This document shows, one piece after another, positions 10,756 to 20,009 of a stretch of 64,000 nt of DNA. The position numbers and the translations under genes are program-made. Within the stretch, counting starts at the first letter, position 1. Each line of letters opens with the position of its first letter. The stretch is from Azospirillaceae bacterium (GTDB taxonomy: Bacteria; Pseudomonadota; Alphaproteobacteria; Azospirillales; Azospirillaceae). The notes beneath the pieces are model-generated. The model was not told the origin of the DNA. It saw only the letters and a list, made by a program, of their open reading frames with translations, and did not search any database. Location of the stretch: contig JAPWJW010000001.1 in the NCBI GenBank assembly GCA_028283825.1, forward strand, positions 1,178,001 through 1,242,000, given 5' to 3'.

Positions 10756-11048
10756 AAATGAGCACGTCCAGTTCCGTGACGGAGTCGTGACCACGAACGG
10801 CGCCACTGTAGCGAAAACCGCACACGGCTGAATCAGCCTTTGGTCATCGCCTGGGCCTGGGATCACCGCGCCTTCGCCTGGGGCCACGATATCAGGCGGG
10901 CGTGCATTCCCTGACGATTTTGTCACCGTTCAGCCCCACCCATAGGGATGAGGCTGGCTGCGTGCCGGTCGCCGACCGCAATAAAGCCCCGAAAATAAAC
11001 AAAAATGTCGGCCAGTGATGCGTCCGCACCACACAGGGCGGATAAATC

Positions 11049-11077
11049 ATACGATATACGATATAAGATATTTGACA
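11049..11077 (+). promoter_or_regulatory. Putative operator/promoter of the second TonB receptor
   Basis: An AT-rich block contains tandem ACGATAT repeats. The 10-mer ATATACGATA (11054-11063) recurs, reversed, as TATCGTATAT at 17622-17631 in the divergent promoter of the two glycosidase genes. A perfect TTGACA follows at 11072-11077. The shared word suggests one regulator, possibly either FCD/GntR protein of this region. Confidence 0.45.
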
Positions 11078-11146
11078 TAAACGTGTCGTTCGCCGAACGT
11101 GGGGATGTCGCGCACTAACGGGGGTGCGCGGGTCTGGGAGATAAGA

Positions 11147-14086
11147 ATGGCAAAGAGAGATCCGAACGCCGCCTCAGGGACGGCGCGGTGGGCTGCGCTT
11201 GCGGCGGGTACCGCCATGGTGGCCCTGATGGGGGCTGGTCCGGCACTGGCGCAGTCGGCATCGGACGCTGATGACCTGCAGGAAATCGTCGTCACCGGTT
11301 CGCGCATTAAGCAGGCCAGCCAAATGACGGCCAGCCCGCTGACGACGGTGGGCGCGCAGGAACTGGCCTACCAGGGCACGACGAATATCGAGAACGCGCT
11401 GAATCGTCTGTCGCAGGTGACTGCCGACGCGAACCAGAACGTTTCAAACGGTTCGGACGGCACGGCGCGCGTCAACTTGCGCAACCTGGGTTCCAACCGT
11501 AACCTGATACTGGTCGACGGCCAGCGCATGCTGCCGACGGAAAGCGCCGACCTGAACTTCATCCCGTCCTTCATGGTCGAACGGGTGGACGTGGTCTCGG
11601 GCGGCGCCTCGGCGGTCTACGGTTCCGATGCCGTGTCGGGTGTCGTGAACTTCATCATGCGCAAGGATCTGGATGGCGTTCGTGCCGACGTCCAGTACAC
11701 CATTGCCAACCACGACAACGGCAACACCGGCCTGCGGTCGCTGAGCGATGCCAAGGGTTACTCCACGGCCCCGAACGATGTGTGGGACGGCATCCAGAAG
11801 GATATCAACGTCGCCGTCGGCAAGAACTTCGATAACAAGAAGGGCAATGTCACGCTGTACGCCGGCTATCACTACATGATGCCGGTGACGCAGGATAAGC
11901 GCGACTATTCCAACTGCGACCTGAACCTGGCCGACGCCAACACCTTCACCTGCGGCGGGTCCAGCAACACCGGCTACGGCGTGTTCGTGCCGCAGGACGC
12001 GATCGCCGGCGGCTACGGCAACACGCTGGTCAACAGCAAGGACGGCAGCAAGACCTGGGTCCCCTACACCAGCGCCTACGCCTACAACTACACGCCCAGC
12101 AACTACATCCAGCGTACAGACAAGCGTGAGACCGCCGGCCTGCAGGCGCACTACGATTTCGCCAACGAAATCCAGGCCTACGGCAGCTTCATGTACATGA
12201 ACGACCACAGCTTGTCGCAGGTGGCGCCGTCAGCCCTGTTCCTGGGCACGAACTTCACCATCAACTGCGACAACCCGCTGATGTCGTCCTCGCAGGCGAC
12301 GGCGCTGTGCGGCACCAATGCCGGCAGCTCCAACGATGCCAACACCCTGATCGGCTACCGCCTGACGGGTGGTGCGCCGCGTATCGACGACCTGCGTCAC
12401 ATCGATTATCGCGTCAACTTCGGTCTGAAGGGCGATATCGGGGATGGCTGGAGCTACGACGCCAGCTTCCTCTATTCCAAGACCGTCTTTAACGAGCACT
12501 ACCAGAACAACGTCGACAACACGAAGGCGCAGCGCGCGCTTGAGGTGGTCAACGTCAATGGGGTGCCGACCTGCAAGTCCGTCATCGACGGCACCGACCC
12601 CAGCTGCGTTCCCATCAACGTCTTCCAGTACAACGGCATCAGCCAGGCCGGGTACAGCTACCTCTATTCCGACAGTCACACCCATGAGGATGACACGGAA
12701 AAGGTGGCCAACCTGTCCATCAGCGGCGACCTGGGCCGTTACGGGTTCCAGAGCCCGTGGGCGAAGCACGGCGCGGCCCTCGCCTTCGGTTACGAGCATC
12801 GCTCGGAATCCATGGTGTACGAGGCCGATGCCATCGCGCAGCAGAACGGCACCCTGCCGTCGTCCGGCAGCATCAGCGTCAACGAAGGTTATGCCGAGCT
12901 TCAGGTTCCGCTGATCCAGGACAAGCCCTTCATCCAGGACCTGCTGTTCAACGCCGGCTACCGTTATTCCAAGTATGACTACCTGGATGGCGGCGTCAGT
13001 ACCTATAAGGCGGAACTGCAGTACGCCCCGGTCACGGACATCCGCTTCCGCGGCAGCTACAACCGCGCCGTCCGCGCCGCCAGCATTTCCGAGCTGTTCT
13101 CGCCGGTGACGCTGGGCAACGTTGCGGCCCAGGATCCCTGCGCCGGCGCCAGCCCCACGGCCACCTTGGCGCAGTGTGAGAAGACCGGTGTCTCCGCCGC
13201 CCAGTACGGCCACATCACGGAATGCCCGTCCGACGTCTGCGTGACCCAGGGCGGCGGCAACACGGCCCTGAAGCCGGAAACCGCCGACACCTTCACCGCC
13301 GGTTTCGTGCTGACCCCGACCTTCGCGCCGAGCCTGACGGCCACCGTCGACTACTTCAACATCTACGTTGAGAACTACATCTCGGCCTTGGATGCGCAGA
13401 CGGTGATCAACCAGTGCGTCCAGACCGGCAACCCCTACTACTGCGGCCTGTTCCACCGCGCGTCCGGCTCCGGCATCCTGTTCGGTACCGACGGCTACAT
13501 CGTGGCGGGCAATGAGAACACCGGCCACCTGCAGACCTCGGGCTTCGACATCTCCATCGACTACAAGCTGGCGATCGAGGACGTGATCGACCGCAACTGG
13601 GGTGACCTGGACTTCAGCCTGAACGGCACCGCGCTGTTGAGCCTGGAGACGGAGCCCCTGCCGGGCCTGGGTACCTATGACTGCACGGGCCTGTTCGGTC
13701 CGACCTGCGGCCAGCCCAGCCCGCGGTGGCGCCACCAGTTCCGCACCACCTGGACGCCGCCCAACATGGAAGGCACCAGCCTGTCGCTGAACTGGCGCTT
13801 CATCGGCCCGACGGCGCTGTCCAGCAACACCAGCAACGCCTTCCTGGCCTCTGACTACACCGGCATCAACGCCCGCATCCCGTCCTACAGCTACTTCGAC
13901 CTGGCGGCCACCTACAAGATGACCGACTACCTGTCCCTGCGGGCGGGTGTGAATAACATCTTCGACCGTGACCCGCCGGCCATCGCTTCCAGCCTGCTGG
14001 GTGCCTTCGGCAACGGCAACACCTACCCCGGCGTCTACGACCCGCTGGGCCGGGTGATCTTCGTCGGTGCCACGGCGGAGTTCTAA
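11147..14086 (+). CDS. TonB-dependent outer-membrane receptor (second)
   Basis: A 979-residue receptor. The signal peptide ends near residue 35 (ALA before Gln), followed by LQEIVVTGSRIKQ, the usual lead into the plug domain. The plug shows VNLRNLGSNRNLILVDGQRM and VERVDVVSGGASAVYGSDAVSG, typical of this family, at about residues 100-170. The barrel fills the rest and ends with Phe. The ATG at 11147 is preceded by gggag six bases upstream; the GTG at 11099 is less likely. Its promoter shares a sequence word with the glycosidase genes at 17.6 kb, so it may import the products of their substrate. A clear terminator follows the stop. Confidence 0.93.
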   Translation: MAKRDPNAASGTARWAALAAGTAMVALMGAGPALAQSASDADDLQEIVVTGSRIKQASQMTASPLTTVGAQELAYQGTTNIENALNRLSQVTADANQNVSNGSDGTARVNLRNLGSNRNLILVDGQRMLPTESADLNFIPSFMVERVDVVSGGASAVYGSDAVSGVVNFIMRKDLDGVRADVQYTIANHDNGNTGLRSLSDAKGYSTAPNDVWDGIQKDINVAVGKNFDNKKGNVTLYAGYHYMMPVTQDKRDYSNCDLNLADANTFTCGGSSNTGYGVFVPQDAIAGGYGNTLVNSKDGSKTWVPYTSAYAYNYTPSNYIQRTDKRETAGLQAHYDFANEIQAYGSFMYMNDHSLSQVAPSALFLGTNFTINCDNPLMSSSQATALCGTNAGSSNDANTLIGYRLTGGAPRIDDLRHIDYRVNFGLKGDIGDGWSYDASFLYSKTVFNEHYQNNVDNTKAQRALEVVNVNGVPTCKSVIDGTDPSCVPINVFQYNGISQAGYSYLYSDSHTHEDDTEKVANLSISGDLGRYGFQSPWAKHGAALAFGYEHRSESMVYEADAIAQQNGTLPSSGSISVNEGYAELQVPLIQDKPFIQDLLFNAGYRYSKYDYLDGGVSTYKAELQYAPVTDIRFRGSYNRAVRAASISELFSPVTLGNVAAQDPCAGASPTATLAQCEKTGVSAAQYGHITECPSDVCVTQGGGNTALKPETADTFTAGFVLTPTFAPSLTATVDYFNIYVENYISALDAQTVINQCVQTGNPYYCGLFHRASGSGILFGTDGYIVAGNENTGHLQTSGFDISIDYKLAIEDVIDRNWGDLDFSLNGTALLSLETEPLPGLGTYDCTGLFGPTCGQPSPRWRHQFRTTWTPPNMEGTSLSLNWRFIGPTALSSNTSNAFLASDYTGINARIPSYSYFDLAATYKMTDYLSLRAGVNNIFDRDPPAIASSLLGAFGNGNTYPGVYDPLGRVIFVGATAEF

Positions 14087-14109
14087 GCCCAAGCTTCAAA
14101 CGAAGAAAT

Positions 14110-14141
14110 CCCCGCCCGGAGCGATCCGGGCGGGGTTTTTT
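14110..14141 (+). terminator. Rho-independent terminator after the second TonB receptor
   Basis: Eleven-base perfect arms (ccccgcccgga, 14110-14120, with 14125-14135) and a GCGA tetraloop are followed by six T. Confidence 0.92.
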
Positions 14142-14326
14142 CTTGGAAACCCGTGGCCTTGCGCCACAAAATGTCGTTTAAAAAGGTGAAGGCAGTTAAG
14201 ATATTGACGGCTGCGCCGATCAATGTCCAAACAGCCATGAAGCCGGAACATCATCCCCACGGGCATGGGGGAAGAACGCTTCGGCGGCGGGGCTACCAAA
14301 ACACGTTTCATGATGGGGACTGCTTT

Positions 14327-15742
14327 ATGACGTTCTGGACGCGCCGTAAGGCGTTGGACGCTTTCGCGCACGTGGACCAAAGCCGTCAGCTGAAAAAGAC
14401 GCTCAGCTGGCCGCACCTGGTGGCGCTGGGTATCGGTGGCATCATCGGTACCGGCATCTACACGCTGACCGGCATCGGGGCGGAGCGTGCCGGCCCCGCC
14501 GTCATTCTGGCGTTCGCCGCCTGCGGCGTGCTGTGCGCCTTCGCGGCCCTGACCTACGCCGAAATGGCCACCTTGATGCCGGCCGCCGGCAGCGCCTACA
14601 CCTACACCTATTCGGTGCTGGGCGAGGGGCTGGCCTGGATCGTCGGCTGGTCACTGGTGCTGGAGTACGCGGTGACCTGTAGCGCGGTGGCGGTGGGCTG
14701 GTCAGGTTATATGGTCGGCCTGCTGAACAGCATGGGCATACATTTGCCGCCTTCCCTGATCGCGGGGCCGGCGGCCGGCGGCCTGGTCAACCTGCCCGCC
14801 GTGGTCATCACCCTGCTGGTGACGGCCCTGTTGTCCAAGGGCGCGAAGGAAAGCGCCACGGTCAACATCGCCCTGGTGGCCATCAAGATCATCGCGCTGG
14901 CGGTGTTCGTCGGCCTGACGGTGTTCAGCCTGGTGCCTGAGAACTTCCACCCTTTCATGCCTTACGGCTTCGTCAGCCACATGGATGGTGAAGGCCATGT
15001 GCGTGGCGTCATGGCGGCGGCGGCCATCGTCTTCTTCGCCTTCTTCGGTTTCGACGCCGTGTCGACCTCGGCGGAGGAGGTGAAGAACCCCGGCCGCGAC
15101 CTGACCATCGGCATCTTGGGCTCCATGGTTGTTTCCACCATCATCTACATGGTGGTTGCGGCCTGCGCCGTGGGCGCCTGGCCTTTCGCGGAATTCGCCG
15201 CCAGCGGTGAGCCGTTGGCCTTCATCCTGCGCAGCCTGGGGCATCCCGGTGCCGCCTGGGGCATCGGTGCCGCCGCCATCATCGCCCTGCCCAGCGTCAT
15301 CCTGGTCATGATGTTCGGCCAGACCCGCGTGTTCTTCGTCATGTCGCGCGACGGCCTGCTGCCGCGCTCGCTCAGCGACCTGGGCGCCAGCCGCCAGTCG
15401 CCGGTGAAGGTGACCATTCTGGTCGGACTGTTCGTGGCGCTGTTCGGCGGCTTCCTGCCGCTGGCCACCATCGCGGAGCTGTCGAACGCCGGCACGCTGG
15501 CGGCCTTCATCTCCGTGTCCGTCTGCGTCATGGTCCTGCGCGTCCGCCAGCCCGACATGCCCCGCCTGTTCCGCTGCCCGGCGGTATGGGTGGTGGCGCC
15601 GCTGGCGGTGATCGGCTGCCTCTACTTCCTCTATTCCCTGCCCGGCACCACGCTGCGCAACTTCGCCATCTGGCACGTCATCGGCATGGTGGTCTACCTG
15701 GCCTACAGCCGCCGCAACAGCCTGCTGAACAAGGCGGTGTGA
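14327..15742 (+). CDS. APC family amino acid permease (cationic amino acid transporter type)
   Basis: A 471-residue inner-membrane transporter with about 12 hydrophobic segments. The first helix carries GIGGIIGTGIYTLTG near residue 35, the substrate-binding glycine-rich motif of the amino acid-polyamine-organocation superfamily. PAAGSAYTYTYSVLGEGLAW, with the next helix, is typical of the CAT/YfnA-like branch. It probably imports amino acids with protons. The ATG at 14327 follows the ribosome site gggga; the longer in-frame extension to 14153 has no family character. It stands alone between two terminators, so it is probably a single-gene transcript. Confidence 0.88.
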   Translation: MTFWTRRKALDAFAHVDQSRQLKKTLSWPHLVALGIGGIIGTGIYTLTGIGAERAGPAVILAFAACGVLCAFAALTYAEMATLMPAAGSAYTYTYSVLGEGLAWIVGWSLVLEYAVTCSAVAVGWSGYMVGLLNSMGIHLPPSLIAGPAAGGLVNLPAVVITLLVTALLSKGAKESATVNIALVAIKIIALAVFVGLTVFSLVPENFHPFMPYGFVSHMDGEGHVRGVMAAAAIVFFAFFGFDAVSTSAEEVKNPGRDLTIGILGSMVVSTIIYMVVAACAVGAWPFAEFAASGEPLAFILRSLGHPGAAWGIGAAAIIALPSVILVMMFGQTRVFFVMSRDGLLPRSLSDLGASRQSPVKVTILVGLFVALFGGFLPLATIAELSNAGTLAAFISVSVCVMVLRVRQPDMPRLFRCPAVWVVAPLAVIGCLYFLYSLPGTTLRNFAIWHVIGMVVYLAYSRRNSLLNKAV

Positions 15743-15755
15743 TCACGGATCCAAG

Positions 15756-15794
15756 AAAAAGGCCGCCGCCCCAGCCCGGGACGGCGGCCTTTTT
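15756..15794. terminator. Bidirectional terminator between the permease and a minus-strand gene
   Basis: Thirteen-base arms made of an A run plus GGCCGCCG (15756-15768) and the complement at 15782-15794 give a T tract on both strands. It serves the permease on the plus strand and the glycoside-hydrolase-like gene (stop at 15810) on the minus strand. Confidence 0.9.
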
Positions 15795-15809
15795 TCGCTC
15801 GGGTTTTGC

Positions 15810-17570
15810 TTATCCCCGCCGTGCTTCACCCCAGGCCTTGGCCTGGCGGATGTAGTCGGCCATGGCGGCGCGCTCCTTGGTGAAGGTGTCGTCCACCACG
15901 GTGATGGTGGGGATGGCGCGCTGGTGGGGCGGGATCTCGGGCTTGTAATTGCCGAAGCCCGCCTCGTGCACGCCGGTGCTGCCGCGGCCGGGGGCCGGGC
16001 GGCTCAAATGCTCATAACTGCGCACGTGGCCGTCGTGGGCCGACGGATACAGCTTGTAGCGCGTCACGTGGCACATCGGGATGAAGGCCATCTGCGCGTC
16101 GTACAGCATCTCCCCCACCGGGGGGATGCCGGGGTGGCGGGCGGCCAGGTCCTGCACAAGTTGGCGGGTACCTTCATGCATGTCGGCCTTGGTGTTGTTG
16201 AGGGCGGCACCGGCGATGTCCAGGAAATAGCCGTCCACCCCGAACTGCTGGATGGTGGCGGAGATGCGGCCCCCCAGCCAGCGGCGCCAGGACGCCACGC
16301 CCAGATTCATGAAGGGCATCCAGCCGTCGCCCGTGCGGTCGTTGTCCCAATCCACCCAGTTCAGGTCGAAGGCGTCGCCATCGATGCGGTCGGTGGTGGC
16401 GTCAGCGAACAGCTTGAACTCCTCCCACACCTTGTTGGCGGAGTTGGTGCCGAACATGGGCACGATACGGAAGCCCAGCTTCTGCGCCTGGGTCACCAGG
16501 CGCTTGAAGCCCTCCGCCCCGCCCATGCGCGGGTCGGGCTGATACAGCGGATAGTTCCAGTAATACCGCCCGTCCCAGGCCGGCAGGAAGACCATGACCC
16601 GCTTCGGGTCGATCTGGCCGGCCGTCCAGCGCAGGGTGTCCAGGGTGCGGGCGTAGTCGTTGAAGATATAGCCGGTCCAGTGCGCGCCGTGGATGGACAG
16701 CACCAGGTCCACGTCGTGCATCCATTTGGGCATGTCGGGCCGGGTGGCCAGCGGCGGGATGCCGTAGGTCTTCTCCACGTGGGTGAAGTGGGGGGTGGCC
16801 GCCGCCGCGTAGTCCGCCGCCGGGCCCACCCGCCAGGGCGGGGTGGTCAGGCTGTTGGCCTTGGCCCAGCCCTCACCCTCATGGATCAGTTCCACGCGGT
16901 AGCCGTCCGGCCCCGGCTGGAAGAAGAAGCGGCAGGTGCGCACCGCACTCTGGCGCGCGGACAGGGCGTACAGCTTGCCATCGGCGGCCTTCAGCACGGC
17001 CAGCGGTGTCGCCATGCCCTGGAAGAAGTTGGGATATTCCCAGACCTTCTCATCATCCTTCAGGTCGGTGAAGTCCTGGCCGGAGATGGAGATCTCGCCG
17101 CGCGGCAGGCCCCGCACCACGGTGGTGATGGACTTCACCGGATGCTGCGCCTCGGCCTTCGCGGTCCATTCCACCGTGCCGTCGGCCTCGATCGTGAAGT
17201 CGGCCACCAGCTTGCCCGGCGCCTTTTCCTGCCCGCCGGCCCAGGTCAGGCCGTCGCAGGCCACCGTCACCCGGTTGCCGTCGCGCACCACCCGCGTCAC
17301 CGTGGGATCGATGGCGTAGGCGTTCTCGTATGTCTGCACGCGGAATCCCACCAGCAGCGGGCCGATCTGCACCGACGCCTCGGGGAAGTCGAAGCTGAAC
17401 TGCAGCACGGCGTCCCCCTTGGCCGGGGTGTAGACGCCGCTGCGCGATGTCAGCAGCTGCAGCTCGGGGCTGGTGGCCGGGGCCGCCGCCGCGCCGGCGA
17501 GGGGGGCTGCCAAGGCGGCGGTGCCGGCGCTGGCGGCCAGGAAGGTTCGGCGGGAAACGCTGTCAGGCAA
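15810..17570 (-). CDS. Tat-exported glycoside-hydrolase-like protein (family uncertain)
   Basis: A 586-residue protein with a twin-arginine signal (SRRTFLAASAG) followed by an Ala-rich stretch, so it is exported folded. The first half looks beta-rich. The second half looks like a TIM-barrel hydrolase, with acidic clusters such as DLNWVDWDNDRTGDGW and GVDGYFLDIAG that could hold catalytic residues. I could not assign it to a numbered family; DUF6259-like proteins are a possibility. A TTG at 17570 is the best start: AGGAG lies 8 bases upstream and the Tat motif follows within ten residues, whereas upstream in-frame starts read through the divergent promoter. It is divergent from a GH27 alpha-galactosidase, which supports a role in glycan breakdown. 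Confidence 0.65.
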   Translation of the reverse strand: MPDSVSRRTFLAASAGTAALAAPLAGAAAAPATSPELQLLTSRSGVYTPAKGDAVLQFSFDFPEASVQIGPLLVGFRVQTYENAYAIDPTVTRVVRDGNRVTVACDGLTWAGGQEKAPGKLVADFTIEADGTVEWTAKAEAQHPVKSITTVVRGLPRGEISISGQDFTDLKDDEKVWEYPNFFQGMATPLAVLKAADGKLYALSARQSAVRTCRFFFQPGPDGYRVELIHEGEGWAKANSLTTPPWRVGPAADYAAAATPHFTHVEKTYGIPPLATRPDMPKWMHDVDLVLSIHGAHWTGYIFNDYARTLDTLRWTAGQIDPKRVMVFLPAWDGRYYWNYPLYQPDPRMGGAEGFKRLVTQAQKLGFRIVPMFGTNSANKVWEEFKLFADATTDRIDGDAFDLNWVDWDNDRTGDGWMPFMNLGVASWRRWLGGRISATIQQFGVDGYFLDIAGAALNNTKADMHEGTRQLVQDLAARHPGIPPVGEMLYDAQMAFIPMCHVTRYKLYPSAHDGHVRSYEHLSRPAPGRGSTGVHEAGFGNYKPEIPPHQRAIPTITVVDDTFTKERAAMADYIRQAKAWGEARRG

Positions 17571-17621
17571 GGTGGTCGCTCCTGTTCCGTTGTTTGTTCT
17601 TAAAATCCGCGTCGGCGGCGG

Positions 17622-17643
17622 TATCGTATATTGGATACAATAT
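17622..17643. promoter_or_regulatory. Putative operator in the divergent glycosidase promoter
   Basis: ATATTG-GATA-CAATAT (17628-17643) is a perfect inverted repeat with 6-base arms. It is overlapped on the left by TATCGTATAT, a 10-mer also present in reverse upstream of the second TonB receptor. It sits between divergent starts at 17570 and 17711, in a good place to control both. Its TTGGATACAA centre resembles operators of FCD-type GntR regulators, one of which is encoded at 19351. Confidence 0.55.
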
Positions 17644-17710
17644 CGACGCCGGTATGATAAGCTCCATCCGGTGATCATCGTATAATATGACTTAAAAGGG
17701 GGCGAGGGGC

Positions 17711-19246
17711 ATGGGAATGAAGACGCTGGCGCGGTGGGCCGCGGCGCTTTTCGTGACATGCGCGGTGGCGGGTCCGGCGATGGCCGCCGATCTCACCGGT
17801 GGCGATCTGGCGGGGGACTGGGTGTTCGGGCAGACCAAGGCCTTCCCCATCTTCACCCGCGTGGCCGTGCACCCCGGGCCGGGTGGCGCGCTCACCGGCA
17901 CCATCACCTCCGATTGGTATGGCGACCTGCCCATGCTGGGCCTGCGGGTGGAGGGCGACCATCTCGTCTTCCACATCGACAATGGCAACCCGCGCCTGAC
18001 CCAATACGACCTGACCCTGCAACCGGAAGGGCAGGGCCTGCGCCTGACCGGCCGGGTGTGGGATGAGCAGGAGAACCTGGCCGCCCATCGTGCCCAGCCG
18101 GGTGAGATGGCGGCCCTGGACTTTCCCACCTACCCTCTGCCGGCGCCGGCCCACGTGCCGAATAACGGCCTGGCCCGCACCCCGCCCATGGGGTGGAGCA
18201 GCTGGAACAAGTTCGCCGACGGCATCGACGACAAGACGGTGCGCGAGGTTGCTGACGCCCTGGTGCGCACCGGCCTGCGCGACGCCGGCTACATGTACGT
18301 CAACATCGATGACGGCTGGCAGGGGGAACGGGGGGCGGACGGCGTCCTGCATCCCAACGCCAAGTTCCCGGACATGAAGGCCCTGGCCGACTATGTCCAC
18401 GCGCGCGGGCTGAAGCTGGGCATCTACAGCTCCCCCGGTCCGAAGTCCTGCGCCGGTTACGCCGGCAGTTACGGCCATGTGGAACAGGACGCCAGGACCT
18501 GGGCGGACTGGGGCATCGATTACCTGAAGTACGACCTGTGCTCGGGCGAGGCCTTCTACCATACCGCCGAGACGGTGCAGGCGGTCTACCAGCAGATGGG
18601 GGCGGCCCTGGCCGCCACCGGTCGTTCCATCCTGTACAGCCTGTGCGAATACGGCCGCTTCGACGTCGGCGCCTGGGGCCGGGACGTGGGCGGCAATTTG
18701 TGGCGCACCACCGGCGATATCGAGGACACGTATGCCAGCATGGCCGGCATCGGCTTCGACAAGAACGGCGTGCCCCGCCACACCGGCCCCGGCGGCTGGA
18801 ACGACCCCGACATGCTGGAGGTCGGCAACGGCGGCATGAATGTGGAGGAATACCGCACCCATATCAGCCTGTGGGCGATGATGGCGGCCCCGTTGCTGCT
18901 GGGCAACGACGTGCGGTCCATGACCGCCGAGACGCGGGCCCTGCTGACCAATGCGGCGGTCATCGCCGTGGACCAGGACCCCCTGGGCCGCCAGGGGCTG
19001 CCCGTCAAGCGCGCGGACGGGACGGAGGTGTGGACCCGGCCGCTGGCCGACGGCTCCGTCGCCGTGGGCCTGTTCAACCGCACCGACCGGCCGGTGGCGA
19101 TGACGGCCGACTGGCCGGCCCTGGGCCTGGGCGACCATCCCACCGTGCGCGACCTGTGGGCGGGCAAGGCCGTCGGCCCGACGGCGCCGCAGACGGTACC
19201 CGCCTATGGCGTGGTGTTGTTGAGGGCGGCGCGGCCTGGTGTCTGA
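17711..19246 (+). CDS. Secreted GH27 alpha-galactosidase
   Basis: A 511-residue retaining alpha-galactosidase that releases terminal alpha-galactose. The signal peptide ends near residue 25 (AMA). An extra N-terminal beta domain (about 26-150) precedes the GH27 barrel, which starts with TPPMGWSSWNKF. The nucleophile motif DYLKYDLC gives Asp275 and the acid/base motif RTTGDIED gives Asp336. WNDPDMLEVG and the C-terminal beta domain are also typical. The ribosome site gagggg precedes the ATG. A TATAAT at 17681-17686 could be the -10 element. It is divergent from the Tat-exported hydrolase and followed by an FCD/GntR regulator. Confidence 0.92.
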   Translation: MGMKTLARWAAALFVTCAVAGPAMAADLTGGDLAGDWVFGQTKAFPIFTRVAVHPGPGGALTGTITSDWYGDLPMLGLRVEGDHLVFHIDNGNPRLTQYDLTLQPEGQGLRLTGRVWDEQENLAAHRAQPGEMAALDFPTYPLPAPAHVPNNGLARTPPMGWSSWNKFADGIDDKTVREVADALVRTGLRDAGYMYVNIDDGWQGERGADGVLHPNAKFPDMKALADYVHARGLKLGIYSSPGPKSCAGYAGSYGHVEQDARTWADWGIDYLKYDLCSGEAFYHTAETVQAVYQQMGAALAATGRSILYSLCEYGRFDVGAWGRDVGGNLWRTTGDIEDTYASMAGIGFDKNGVPRHTGPGGWNDPDMLEVGNGGMNVEEYRTHISLWAMMAAPLLLGNDVRSMTAETRALLTNAAVIAVDQDPLGRQGLPVKRADGTEVWTRPLADGSVAVGLFNRTDRPVAMTADWPALGLGDHPTVRDLWAGKAVGPTAPQTVPAYGVVLLRAARPGV

Positions 19247-19350
19247 GGGTGTGTGGAGCGTGACAACAACACCATGGATCATATGTAACGCGACGTGTTT
19301 CTGTCGAAAGTGGTAGGGTGCGCTAGCGATCGCTGTTACCGGTTCCCTTG

Positions 19351-19992
19351 ATGAACATCATTGTCCGTAGCCTGCCCGACCAAGCCTATGAAATCGTGCG
19401 TGAGCACATCCTGCTCGGCACCATGGCCCCGGGCACGGCGGTGCAGCAGGGGGCCATCGCCAGCCAGCTGGGCATCAGCAAGATCCCCCTGCGTGAGGCC
19501 TTGAGCCGGTTGGAGCACGACGGGCTGGTCACTTCCTTCCCCAACCGGGGTTACGTCGTGCGCGACCTGACGGCGGAGGAGGCGACGGAGGTGTTCGCCC
19601 TGCGCCAGAAGCTGGAACCGGGCGCCACCGCCGACGGCGCCCGCCGCGCCACCCCGGGTGATCGCGACCTGGTGCGCGGCGAGCTGCTGGCGCTGGAACG
19701 GGAGCAGGAGACGGACGGCACCCACCACGTCACCCGCAACCGCGCCTTCCACATGGCCATGATCCGCCCCGCCGGCGGCATCACCGGCCAGTTGATGGAG
19801 CGCCTGCACATCCTGTCCGAGCGCTATGTGCGGGTGCATCTGGAACCGCAGGGCCGCACGGGCCGCGCCCGGGGCGAGCACCGCGCCATCTTCGATGCCT
19901 GGATGGTGGGCGACGCCGCGGCGGTGGAGGCCCTGGTGGACGACCACATCCGCGGCACGCTGGCGGATTTGCAGCGCGAACTGCTGGCCTGA
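19351..19992 (+). CDS. FCD-domain GntR family transcriptional regulator (second)
   Basis: A 213-residue regulator with a short N-terminal winged helix (QAYEIVREHILLG ... IASQLGISKIPLREALSRLEHDG, residues 10-60) and an FCD effector domain. It lies about 100 bases after the alpha-galactosidase in the same direction and 12 bases before a PepSY membrane protein. It is the nearest candidate to bind the operator-like sites at 11.05 and 17.63 kb. The ribosome site is weak. The ATG at 19351 is preferred over the adjacent TTG at 19348. Confidence 0.87.
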   Translation: MNIIVRSLPDQAYEIVREHILLGTMAPGTAVQQGAIASQLGISKIPLREALSRLEHDGLVTSFPNRGYVVRDLTAEEATEVFALRQKLEPGATADGARRATPGDRDLVRGELLALEREQETDGTHHVTRNRAFHMAMIRPAGGITGQLMERLHILSERYVRVHLEPQGRTGRARGEHRAIFDAWMVGDAAAVEALVDDHIRGTLADLQRELLA

Positions 19993-20009
19993 CCGGACGG
20001 GCGGATGCC

